This document shows, piece by piece, positions 1 to 8,859 of a stretch of DNA of 64,000 bases. Position 1 is the stretch's first letter; each line of letters begins with the position of its first letter. The notes below the pieces were generated by a model. The model was not told the DNA's origin. It did no database searches and saw nothing but the letters and a program-made list of their open reading frames with translations. This DNA comes from Pisolithus tinctorius (lineage: Eukaryota > Basidiomycota > Agaricomycetes > Boletales > Pisolithaceae): positions 930,001-994,000 of the forward strand of contig JANFAH010000014.1 of NCBI GenBank assembly GCA_024663395.1, given 5' to 3'. Made by a program: the position numbers and the translations under genes.

Positions 1-1
1 G

Positions 2-1805
2 TCCCAACAGGCTGAAACATCCCAAACCACCACCACCACTCCCCCCATCACTCTCCCACATGAAATAGTCACTAATGCCACAGACATTGTCATGGCAGAG
101 CTTTTGACACTCCATGACCATAGGAACAAGCAATACTGGAAAAAAGCTATGCATGTCATTTGGGAGCAGTTGGTTTGTGGCCTGCCAATCTATTTTTCCT
201 CTGATATTTACAACATTCCAGACCCATGTGCGCCCTTTGGTAGAGGAACTGCCCTCAAAATTCACCATCCCCACCCACATCATCGCCACTGAAATGGTTA
301 TGAGAGATCCAGTGGTCCTTATGGTGGTGAAGGAGTGGCCAGACTTTGACAAGATCAGAGATGCAACTGATGCCAATGTTGCAGACCATCCATGGTACCA
401 GATTGGCTGGCCAGTCAACAAGGGTAAAGGGCATGCAGTTCCATTGGAACCACTTCAGATAAGTGACACTGCTGCCACCACTGCTGAAACTTTGGAAGAA
501 CCTCACAGCCGATCAACCAGTCGTGCTGCTCCTACAGGCACTCGGCCCAGAAGTAGAAGGCTGCAGAAGTGTACAAGGTCAGTGGCAGCAATTGATGCAG
601 ACATTTCGACAGTGACTGCTGGAGCATCCACCAGTTGCAGCCACTCGATTGCAGGTCTTGCAACCCCTGCCACTGGCTATATACCTGTTGCTGAAGAAGA
701 CCAATGCGATAGGTGCATGGAGAAAAACCTGCCATGCATGGTCAAGCCTGGTTCTGCTTGTTGGCAGTGTAGCTGCTGGAAGTACAGGTGCAGTATCTTC
801 ACTGGAGTGAAGGCTGTGCAGTCACAGTCAAGGCGGCCCTGCAGTCACACTGTAACTGAGGTGCCTGATGGAGCAGTGGAATGTCCCCAAACTGTCACAG
901 CCAACCATCCCCCCAGCCAATGCTGTCCTCAAAGCCCTTCACCAGGGCCATCAGCTACAATATCCTCAGAACCCACCACTCCTGCATGGCAGACCTGCAA
1001 GCAGTGGGCAGCCACTAGAGGTATGACACCCACTGCTGGCAAGGCAACCACCTCAGCCACTCCAAGCTCCTGCAGGCAAAGTAAGTCCTCCATTTCCTTC
1101 ATTCTGCTATTCTTATTCAAGCCTAACATAGTTTTCAATGGAGTGGTCATCATCACTCCATCCTGGTGGCAGTCAGGTCAGCAGACATCAAGCCCAGCAT
1201 CTCAGGGGGCAGCAACATCCCAAAGCCATCTCACTACCCCATCACACCCAGTGATACCCAATGCCACCCCCATGGAGCATGTGGAAGAGGAGATTGCAGC
1301 ATTGCAGCAGCAGCATATGGAGATGGCACAAGATCTCCTAGATACCTGCTGTGAGCTTGCTGATACCCAACGGGCCCTTGCAGATACACAGACCAAGTTG
1401 CAGATGCTTTCTGATGTTGTTGAGGCCTTATGCCAGTGCCTGTACCTGTTGCCACACTCCTCACCCAATGCACCTGGACCCTCCCACCCCTCCACCATTG
1501 GCTTTGCAATTACAAGTCATCAAGCAGTCATTCCCACTGATGGTGCAAGGATCCTTGACCTTGCACCAACTACCATGGTCCAGGAGGTTGTGATCGATAC
1601 TGGCATCCTCCAGAGCCTCCTGGGTGATATGCTTTTAGCCCCTTCTACTTTTCTGCCACCCACCCACCATTTTCTATACTCATCCACCCCTGGAGTAGGA
1701 GAAGCCCCACCCCCTATCTATGTCTCTTTGGGGGCTGTTGCTGATGATGCCAGTGGAGATGATGCCAATGATCAGAATGCCACTAATTGGATGGATGTAG
1801 ATTAA
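2..1805 (+). CDS. Zn2Cys6-like coiled-coil protein, 5' partial
   Basis: The reading frame enters from the left window edge (frame of base 2) and must move to the frame of base 114 somewhere around 150-260, by an unseen intron or an indel. The protein has a Pro/Ser/Thr-rich body, a cysteine cluster at 705-791 with exact C-x2-C-x6-C-x7-C-x2-C-x6-C spacing (the Zn2Cys6 binuclear pattern), and a coiled coil at about 1272-1430 rich in E, Q and L. It ends in an acidic tail at TAA 1803-1805. A probable in-frame 96-base intron (1081-1176, GTAAGT to CAG) lies inside the open frame; its translation is hydrophobic and unlike its flanks. Similar cysteine-cluster proteins are multicopy in mushroom genomes and sit near transposons. 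The basic residues typical of Gal4-type DNA binding are sparse, so a transcription factor role is not claimed. Confidence 0.5.
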
Positions 1806-2087
1806 CATGTCCATAGAATGTACTATTACCATTTCATTGTCGCCATTCCTGAGAATGATTATCCCCACTCACTTTTGCTTTACATGGTGCAGATATGGTC
1901 TCTCTGGTGTGTGCCATCCCATTGAGTCCAGCCAGGTGACTGCCCTTGTGATTTGTAAATCCACTGGTACAGCTAAGCTAGTGCACACTGGCAGCACCCT
2001 CAAATCATGCATGATACTTTCCACATATGTCCTGCACAATTGCAGGGTTTAACCCTCTGACCCAGGTTGAGGCCATGCAATCATGGC

Positions 2088-2092
2088 CTATG
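2088..2092. repeat. Target site duplication, left copy
   Basis: CTATG immediately precedes the 5' LTR and is repeated immediately after the 3' LTR. A perfect 5-base duplication is usual for Ty3/Gypsy integration and fixes the element boundaries. Confidence 0.95.
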
Positions 2093-2281
2093 TGTTACGA
2101 TACATACTCTTTTCCTTTCTCCCTTTTCTTTTCATCTTATCTTATCTCATGGCCTAGGCCTCACCTCACCTTTGCCATGCCTCCCCCTTCTGGTATGTTC
2201 TGCTCCACTATGATATCATCATGACATCACTATGATGTCATGGACCTCATGTACGCCTCACTGTTACCTCATGTACTATGG

Positions 2282-2287
2282 TATAAG
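2282..2287 (+). promoter_or_regulatory. LTR TATA box
   Basis: TATAAG lies about 30-35 bases upstream of the segment (from 2312-2317) that is complementary to the putative primer site. That is the spacing expected if transcription starts there. The start itself is inferred from TATA spacing and from the self-priming geometry. Confidence 0.6.
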
Positions 2288-2306
2288 TACCGTTGCCCAA
2301 TCACCC

Positions 2307-2325
2307 AACTAGCTCTAAGCTAGTT
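2307..2325 (+). other. Hairpin at the predicted transcript 5' end
   Basis: AACTAGCT (2307-2314) and AGCTAGTT (2318-2325) form an 8-base stem with a 3-base loop. The right arm overlaps the self-primer, so the primer could fold on itself or pair with the downstream site. The sequence is unchanged in the 3' LTR. Confidence 0.6.
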
Positions 2326-2451
2326 CATTTGGGTCTACGAGTCCTAAATCTGCCTGCTTCTAAGCTGTCCCCTCTTCTCTTCCCTTTCTCTTCTCTGTTG
2401 GTTCTTGGTGTGAGCCTACAACAAACCCTGTTGTTTAGGTCTTGTCACACT

Positions 2452-2462
2452 TGAACTAGCTT
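2452..2462 (+). other. Putative self-primer binding site
   Basis: The 11 bases TGAACTAGCTT start 3 bases after the 5' LTR. They are the exact reverse complement of AAGCTAGTTCA at 2317-2327 inside the LTR, near the predicted transcript 5' end. Tf1/sushi elements prime minus-strand synthesis with the first 11 bases of their own mRNA rather than with a tRNA, and this layout matches. I saw no obvious tRNA-like primer site here, but did not compare with all tRNAs. Confidence 0.65.
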
Positions 2463-2757
2463 CTTTATCGTTGTACCCTCGCACCGTCCATCACCATTCC
2501 TTGCTTCCTCCGTGAAGGCTTGTGGGTGTACTCGCCAAGTCCCCCAGCCTCAGAACCCAACCCCAACCTCTACATCCCATATATCCCTGAGCGTCGCTCA
2601 CTCACTCCACTCTTCGACCACAACCTCTACTCCCTTCCACCACCCCCCTCATACCCCTTCTCCATTGAATCTGTCTTCCTCTGTTCGCTCCCCACTGAAC
2701 CACAGCAACCCCATTACAATCTCCGCCCCCATCAGACTCTAAGATGCCCCAATTGCT

Positions 2758-3816
2758 ATGGACAGAATTCAGGACCAGCTCACCGACCTTCGCGACACTC
2801 TCGATGCTCTCTGAGAGGAAAACTACTGATTAAGCAACGAGCTAAGAGACACCCAAGGAATGATCATGACCATCGAGGGTCAGCGCAATCAGTGGAATGC
2901 CCTCCCTGCAGATGTAATTCAGAGGAGGATAGAAGTGATGGCTGACCTGGGGCAGTATGCCAGTGATCGTGCCAAGTTTTCCGAATGGTGGGTCAAGATG
3001 AAGGTATGGGTCACACAGAATAGGACCACCCTGCCGACAGCCCAAGACAAGTGTACCGTGGTGTGGTCCCGCATGACAGGCCCTGTAGCTGGAAGATTCG
3101 CTCAGGCCAAGTTCTCACTTGCCATCGTTATGGGAGTATGGCCTGATATGGCCGAGATGATCGAGGATATTGATAAATTCTTCGCCCCTCAAACAGATGT
3201 TGAGTGGGCAAAAGCACAGATGCACATGATGCGCCAAGGGAACTCTCAGTACAAAGAGTTCTATGCAAAGTTTGAGTCCCTAAAGGTTCAGGGACAGGTC
3301 ACTGATGAAACTGCTGGTTTCATTTTGGAGAATGCCATCCACCCCGCCATTGTAAAGGAGGCCCTAAGGAGGGGATACACTCAGGGAAATTACCTTCAGA
3401 TGACCATCGCCTTCTGTGAAGCCACCCTTGCTAGGGATCGCTTCAAACTCCTCTACAATCACTTCCCTGATGAACCCACTCCCTGCTCTTCTTATAATCG
3501 CCCCTCATACTCTCCCTGCTTTACTCCTACCAGCACTCAACCTGGTCGCAGCGCCCCCATGGAAATCAGCGCTGCTCGCTTCCCTCCTCACCCCGTCCCA
3601 TCCCACATCAAGTGCTTCGACTGCCAAGGGAATCACTACAAGCATGATTGCCCTCATGCTAAAGGAAAGGGTCCCGCTAGACCCGGCATACGAGAGGTGA
3701 TGCAGGAAGCACAGGAACTCACTCTCTGTCAAATGTTGTTTGAAGAAATGCAGGCTTTCTTCTATGACAAGCAGATCAATGAGATGAAGAGCCAGGGAAA
3801 AGAGTTCGGCCAGTAG
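2758..3816 (+). pseudogene. gag: gag of the chromovirus (two in-frame stops)
   Basis: The frame starts at ATG 2758 with a short heptad-like segment and continues to TAG 3814-3816. It is broken by TGA at 2812 and 2827, both readable as former CGA codons. From 2860 it is open and encodes a capsid-like helical region, a Pro/Ser-rich linker and a zinc knuckle at 3613-3651 with spacing C-x2-C-x3-H-x4-C, one residue shorter between the second Cys and His than the usual C-x2-C-x4-H-x4-C. ATG 2860 could still start a shortened Gag. Its last 22 or so bases overlap the pol frame. Confidence 0.85.
3795..3801 (+). other. Candidate -1 frameshift heptamer between gag and pol
   Basis: In the gag frame the bases read G GGA AAA, fitting the X XXY YYZ slippery pattern, five codons before the gag stop codon. 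A -1 slip here enters the pol frame, which opens only after a TGA at 3780-3782, so the shift must lie in 3783-3816. The heptamer is the only site of that form I see in this window. A downstream stimulatory RNA structure was not computed. Confidence 0.65.
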
Positions 3817-6800
3817 AGGATCGGGTCTCCACTGGCTACATTTATAACAAGTTTTCTGTCTTAGGCATTGACAATCTCTCTACTGAGCAGGATATATTTG
3901 ACTCGGAGACTACTATACCATCTGAAGAGGCAACCTCAGTAGGTGCAGCTGCAGATGTAAAACTATTGGTGCTTAATTCCTCTTGCGACAAAAATAAAAA
4001 CACGCCTATCCAGAAAACAAAAGAAACCCTGAAAATAAGGATGGCAGATCCAAAGGCCGAGTTGGAGTTGGAAGTGGTATTGGAAGGATGAGAAAAGAAG
4101 TGGAAGGTAAAAGCGTTAGTGGATTCAGGAGCCAACGATACGTTTTTGGATAAAAAGTGGGCTGATGAAAATGATGTCCCTCTGATCAAGCTTGGTCAGC
4201 CTGTCACTGTCCTCAACGTTGATGGAACCCCTAACATGGCAGGTAACATCACACATATCGCTTCCCTTGTCATGAACTATCAAGGACACCAAGAGTCTGT
4301 CTGGGCTCAGGTCACCATGCTCGGCATGCATCCCCTCATACTTGGCTACACCTGGCTATGAGAACATAATCCAGAGGTGTGCTGGGAAACCAAGCAGGTG
4401 AAGTTGTCCCGCTGTCCCCACGAGTGTCATGATCTCACTCCAAAGACAAGGGCAGAAAGGATAGCAGAGGAACAGGAAGCACAAGACATGGAGTATCTGT
4501 ACCTGAAACTCCGTTCTGCCAGGGTTCGAACCGGTGCTGTCAAGGAGCTCGTCCCAAGGGAGTACCATCAGTACCTAAAGGTCTTTTCAAAGGAAGAGTC
4601 GGAGAGGATGCCCCTTCATAAGCCATGGGATCATGCCATTGACCTCAAGGACACCTTCACTCCCAAACGTGGTCGCCTCATCCCACTCTCTGTAGAAGAA
4701 CAAAAAGAGGTGTCAGACTTCCTTGAGGACCAACTGCAAAAAGGATACATCTGCCCCTCAAAGTCACCACAAACCTCGCCAGTGTTCTTTGTGCTGAAGA
4801 AAGATGGAAAGAAACACATGGTTCAGGATTACCGCTACCTGAACGAGCACACGATCAAAAATGTGTATCCTCTCCCCCTCATCTCCCAACTCGTGGATAA
4901 ACTCAAGGGCTGTAAGCTCTTCACCAAGATGGATCTTCAATGGGGATACAACAACATTCATGTCAAGGAAGGAGATGAGTGGAAGGCTGCCTTCGTCACC
5001 CATAAGGGGGCCTACAAACCACTGGTCATGTACTTTGGCCTCTGCAACTCGCCGTCTACCTTCCAGAACATGATGAATGACATCTTCGGTGACATGGAGG
5101 ATGTCCTCATGGTCTATATTGACAACCTAATGATCTTCACAAAGACAGATGATGAAAGGGAGCATGACAGGATCATCCTGGAGGTGTTAAGGAGGCTAGA
5201 GGAGAATGACCTGTTCATCAAACCAGAGAAGTGCTTCTTCAAACAGAAGCAGGTGGAGTTTCTGGGCATGGTGGTTGGAACCGAGGGAGTCAGCATGGAT
5301 GAGAGCAAGGTCAAAGCCATAACCGAGTGGCCAGTTCCTACGAAGGTTCGCTTGGTACGGGCCTTCTTAGGACTAGCAAACTTCTATCGCTGCTTCATCA
5401 AGGACTTTGCACAGATCGCTTGACCTCTCAATGACCTCACAAAAAAGGATCAACTCTGGACTTGGGGTCCCCGAGAGCAACAGGCCTTTGATGCCTTGAA
5501 GCTCGCCTTCACCACTGCTCCTGTGCTCGCTTTCCCAGATCAGGATAGAGAATTCTGTTTAGAAATGGATGCCTCAGACTTTGCCACAGGGGCCGTGCTC
5601 TCCGTAAAGTGTGATGACGACCTCTGGCGACCCGTCGCCTTCTACTCCCATTCCATGTCCCCCCCTGAACGAAATTACCAGGTCTTTGACAAAGAGATGC
5701 TGGCCATAATCCGTGCTCTAGAAACATGGCAGCACTATCTCGAGGCCACTCCTTACCAGTTCGAAATCTGGACAGACCATTCAAACCTCCAGTACTTTAT
5801 GAAAGCACAAAATCTGGATCATCGTCAGGCACGTTGGGCCCAGTACCTTTCCCGGTTCAATTACCAACTGGTGTACAAGCCTGGCTCTTCAATGGCCAAG
5901 GCTGATGCTCTCTCTAGGAGAGAGGACCATGAACCAGAAAAGGGGTCACATTACTCAATCCCTCTAGGGTGGCAGCTACCTTGGTGGTAGGGGAGGATAT
6001 TGACCTTGTCCTTGCTCTGAAGTCTGCCTCCTCGGTGACACCGCAACTGGAAGGTTCCACCCTCAGGGAAGGGCTGTACATTTGTCAAGGGAAGGTTTAT
6101 GTCCCACCTGCCATCAGGATTCATTGTCTTGAAAAGCACCATGACACCCCACTTGCAGGACATCCTGGATGGAAGAAAACTCTGGAGCTTGTTTCCCACA
6201 ACTATGTCTGGCCTGGAATGACTGCCACTGTCAAAGACTACATCTTGGCATGTCACCATTGCCAGATGGCAAAAAGCTCTAGGACCCCTCCTGCAGGAAA
6301 GCTTCTTCCAAACCCCGTCCTGGAGCACCCCTGGGCCGACATCTCAGTTGACTTCATGGAGTTACCAGAAGCACAGGGTTTTGATAACGTCATGGTGGTG
6401 GTAGACAGGTTTTCGAAGGAGGTGGTCTTTGCCCCTACTACCAAAGAGGTTTCCTCACTTCAAACCGCAGAACTCTTCTGAGATCATGTGTGGACTCAAC
6501 ACGGATTACCTTCCTCTGTTGTTTCTGATCACGGACCCCAGTTCACTAGCACCTTCACTGCTGAACTCTGCAAAATGCTTGGGGTCAAACCCAAGCTCTC
6601 CACTGCCTTCCATCCCCAGACAGACGGCCAGACAGAACGTCTCAACCAAGATCTACAACAGTATCTCCGCCTCTTTGTCAATGACCGACAGGGTTCTTGG
6701 CCTTCTTGGCTGAAGGTTGCCCAGTTCTCCTACAACAACAAGAGGCAAGAGTCCACTGGCAGAAGCCCCTTTTTGGTTACCCGCTCCTATGTTCCCAGAA

Positions 6801-7489
6801 TGGGCATGGAACCCTTCCTTTCCAAGGCGGAAGCAGCCACAGATCATGCCGTTGATCTTGCTAAGGTTTTGGAAGATACAAAAAGGGCTCTGGGCAAGGC
6901 TGCAGAATGGATGAAGATGTCTGTGGATGTCTCCCAGTCGAATGCTCCTTCTTACTCTGTTGGCGACATGGTTTGGTTGGAAACTTCTCGTATCTCCCTC
7001 TCCAGTTGCCCTTCCTGGAAACTCACTGAATGATGGATCAGCCCCTACAAGGTTGTTTCACTCAAACCCAATGTGGTAGAGTTGAAACTTCCCAAGACCC
7101 TCAAAATCCACCCAGTCGTTAATGTTTCTCGGGTAAAGCCATACAAGGGACCTTTGGAGGGCCAAACTGTCACCCGCCCAGGACCAGTGGTAGGACATGA
7201 AGGCGATGAGGAGTTTGAGGTGGACTATGTTGCTGACTCTCGTCTAAAGAAGGGAAGGCTCGAGTACCTCATCCATTGGAAGGGATATCATGACGAGGAT
7301 CGCACCTGGGAACCTGAGTCCACTTTAAAGTCTGCCCCTGGTGCTGTCAGAGACTTCCATTGTCACAATCCTTCTGCCCCTCAGAGACTCCATGGAATGG
7401 ACTCCTCTCTCTTTTCCTCTCTCTTCCATCCCCTGGAAAACTTTACCAACACTGTCCCTACCTTCAATCACCTGGAAGTCGATTTCTAA
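3802..7489 (+). pseudogene. pol: pol of the chromovirus (PR-RT-RNaseH-IN-chromodomain, broken)
   Basis: Protease has its D-S-G at 4122-4130. The RT block runs about 4600-5330 and its catalytic box at 5115-5126 reads YIDN in place of Y-x-D-D. RNase H (about 5535-5930) keeps its acidic residues. Integrase has the H-H-C-C finger (about 6140-6265) and the D, D, E core (about 6340-6690). A chromodomain follows at about 7207-7330, and TAA is at 7487. TGA codons at 4089, 4359, 5421, 6479 and 7031 each stand where Arg (CGA) is expected. Near 5938-5945 the frame moves by -1 in an AAAAGGGG run. No functional polyprotein can be made. Confidence 0.92.
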
Positions 7490-7500
7490 GGAGGGGATAG
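7488..7500 (+). other. Polypurine tract
   Basis: A run of purines with one T (AAGGAGGGGATAG) abuts the 3' LTR, the position from which plus-strand DNA synthesis is primed in LTR retrotransposons. Confidence 0.85.
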
Positions 7501-7835
7501 TGTTACGATACATACTCTTTTCCTTTCTCCCTTTTCTTTTCATCTTATCTTATCTCATGGCCTAGGCCTCACCTCACCTTTGCCGTGCCTCCCCCTTCTG
7601 GTACATTCTGCTCCACTATGATGTCACAGACCTCATGTATGCCTCACTGTTACCTCATGTACTATGGTATAAGTACCATTGCCCAATTGCCCAACTAGCT
7701 CTAAGCTAGTTCATTTGGGTCTATGAGTCCTAAATCCACCTGCTTCTAAGCCGTCCCCTCTTCTCTTCCCTTTCTCTTCTCTGTTGGTTCTTGGTGCGAG
7801 CCTACAACAAACCCTGTTGTTTAGGTCTCATCACA
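7501..7835 (+). repeat. 3' LTR of the chromovirus
   Basis: 335 bases, beginning directly after a polypurine tract and ending TCACA before the CTATG target duplication. It carries its own copy of the TATAAG box at 7668-7673, so it could in principle drive transcription into the right flank. Confidence 0.97.
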
Positions 7836-7840
7836 CTATG
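7836..7840. repeat. Target site duplication, right copy
   Basis: CTATG directly follows the TCACA end of the 3' LTR and matches 2088-2092 exactly. Confidence 0.95.
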
Positions 7841-8850
7841 CCACTTCATGCTGATGCTGCCCACAAATAGCACTCAATGTTGCCCATTCTTGTCTATGCC
7901 ACTTGATGCTGGCAACACCTGACCCATGCCACTACCATTCCCATGTATGCCACCAGATGCCATCGATACCCACCCCCTGCCAGCACCTCATGTCCATGCC
8001 ACCAGCTGATTCCCATCTATACAGCTGCTCATTTCTGTCTATGCTGCCCGATGCTGTTACCCCATTCCCATATATGCTGCCTGATGCTGCCGACACCTGC
8101 CCTCTGCCAGTACCTCATATCCATGCCATCACACCATTCCCATCTGTGCCACATGATCCCACTGCATGCCAGCCATCCCACCAGCTGCCACTCAGTGCCA
8201 CCAGCTTCTGCTCCAGACTAGTGATTACTGCTCCCTTCCTGCTACTGCTGTGTCATGCTGGTGAGTTCTGCTGGCAATGCATGTTGCACTCTCCTCACTA
8301 CCCCTCCCTGTCTCTATATGCAAAACTATGCTGTTGCATACTAGTGTATGTGGCCATATGCTTTTGCATCTTCACCGGCTTACCACTTACCACACTGTCA
8401 GATGCAAGAAAATGCCACTTTTGCCTCAGTCATGCTCAGATGGTCCTTGCCACTGGTACTTGCCACTCCAGTAATCCACCCAGCATTTGGTGCAATGGCA
8501 TATCATGTTTCCACCATGTGCCAGGAGTTGCTGCTGTGTGCCACTGTATGCCCCAGACATACTGTGTTGTCATGTTGGGCTGCCCTATGTACACAATGCA
8601 GATCTAGTCTGGGCTATGCTATATATGTCCCTATGACATGATGATATTCTATTTGAAGCCTCTCCATGTGACACCTAAAAATATAATTGTAGCCAATTCT
8701 GGTGTCATGCATGACAATACAATTGTAGCTGATCCTGAGTGACACATGACAACATAATCACAGCCAATCCCTATGTTACAGTGACAACTCATAGGTCAGC
8801 TTGACCTCCACTGGCCATGTCACATGGCCTAACTAGGTACATGGGCTTGT
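7841..8850. other. Low-complexity DNA without a supported gene
   Basis: About 7841-8240 is made of degenerate, tandem-like ATGCCAC and GATGCTG words. These leave open frames with biased His/Cys/Pro content that do not resemble a protein family. About 8665-8790 has three imperfect copies, roughly 36-40 bases each, of a unit containing TGACA, AATTGTAGC and CAATCC words. The original target of the chromovirus insertion lies in this kind of sequence. No conserved coding signal was seen. Confidence 0.55.
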
Positions 8851-8859
8851 CAGTCCCCA

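Larger units (their letters stand above)
2093..2449 (+). repeat. 5' LTR of the chromovirus
   Basis: 357 bases, starting TGTTACG and ending TCACA. It matches 7501-7835 along its full length except for a 22-base segment near 2214-2236 that is absent from the 3' copy and looks like a local duplication of ATGA/TCAT-rich sequence. All 12 substitution sites against the 3' LTR involve CG, TG or CA dinucleotides. Confidence 0.97.
2093..7835 (+). mobile_element. Ty3/Gypsy chromovirus LTR retrotransposon (defective)
   Basis: This is a complete 5743-base element: two TG...CA LTRs, a 5-base target duplication (CTATG at 2088-2092 and 7836-7840), a putative self-primer site, gag with a zinc knuckle, and pol in the order protease, reverse transcriptase, RNase H, integrase, chromodomain. 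That order and the C-terminal chromodomain place it among fungal chromoviruses (Tf1/sushi group). It cannot make full proteins now: in-frame TGA codons stand at 2812, 2827, 4089, 4359, 5421, 6479 and 7031, a frameshift lies near 5940, and the RT active site reads YIDN. It inserted just downstream of the Zn2Cys6-like gene in low-complexity DNA. Confidence 0.95.

Noticed and set aside
2450..2470. tRNA-primed binding site for the retrotransposon
   Set aside because: No obvious tRNA 3'-end complement was recognised, while an exact 11-base self-complement is present.
7903..8607. 234-codon open frame rich in His, Cys and Pro
   Set aside because: It is translation of degenerate ATGCCAC/GATGCTG repeats, overlaps other open frames and has no family signature.
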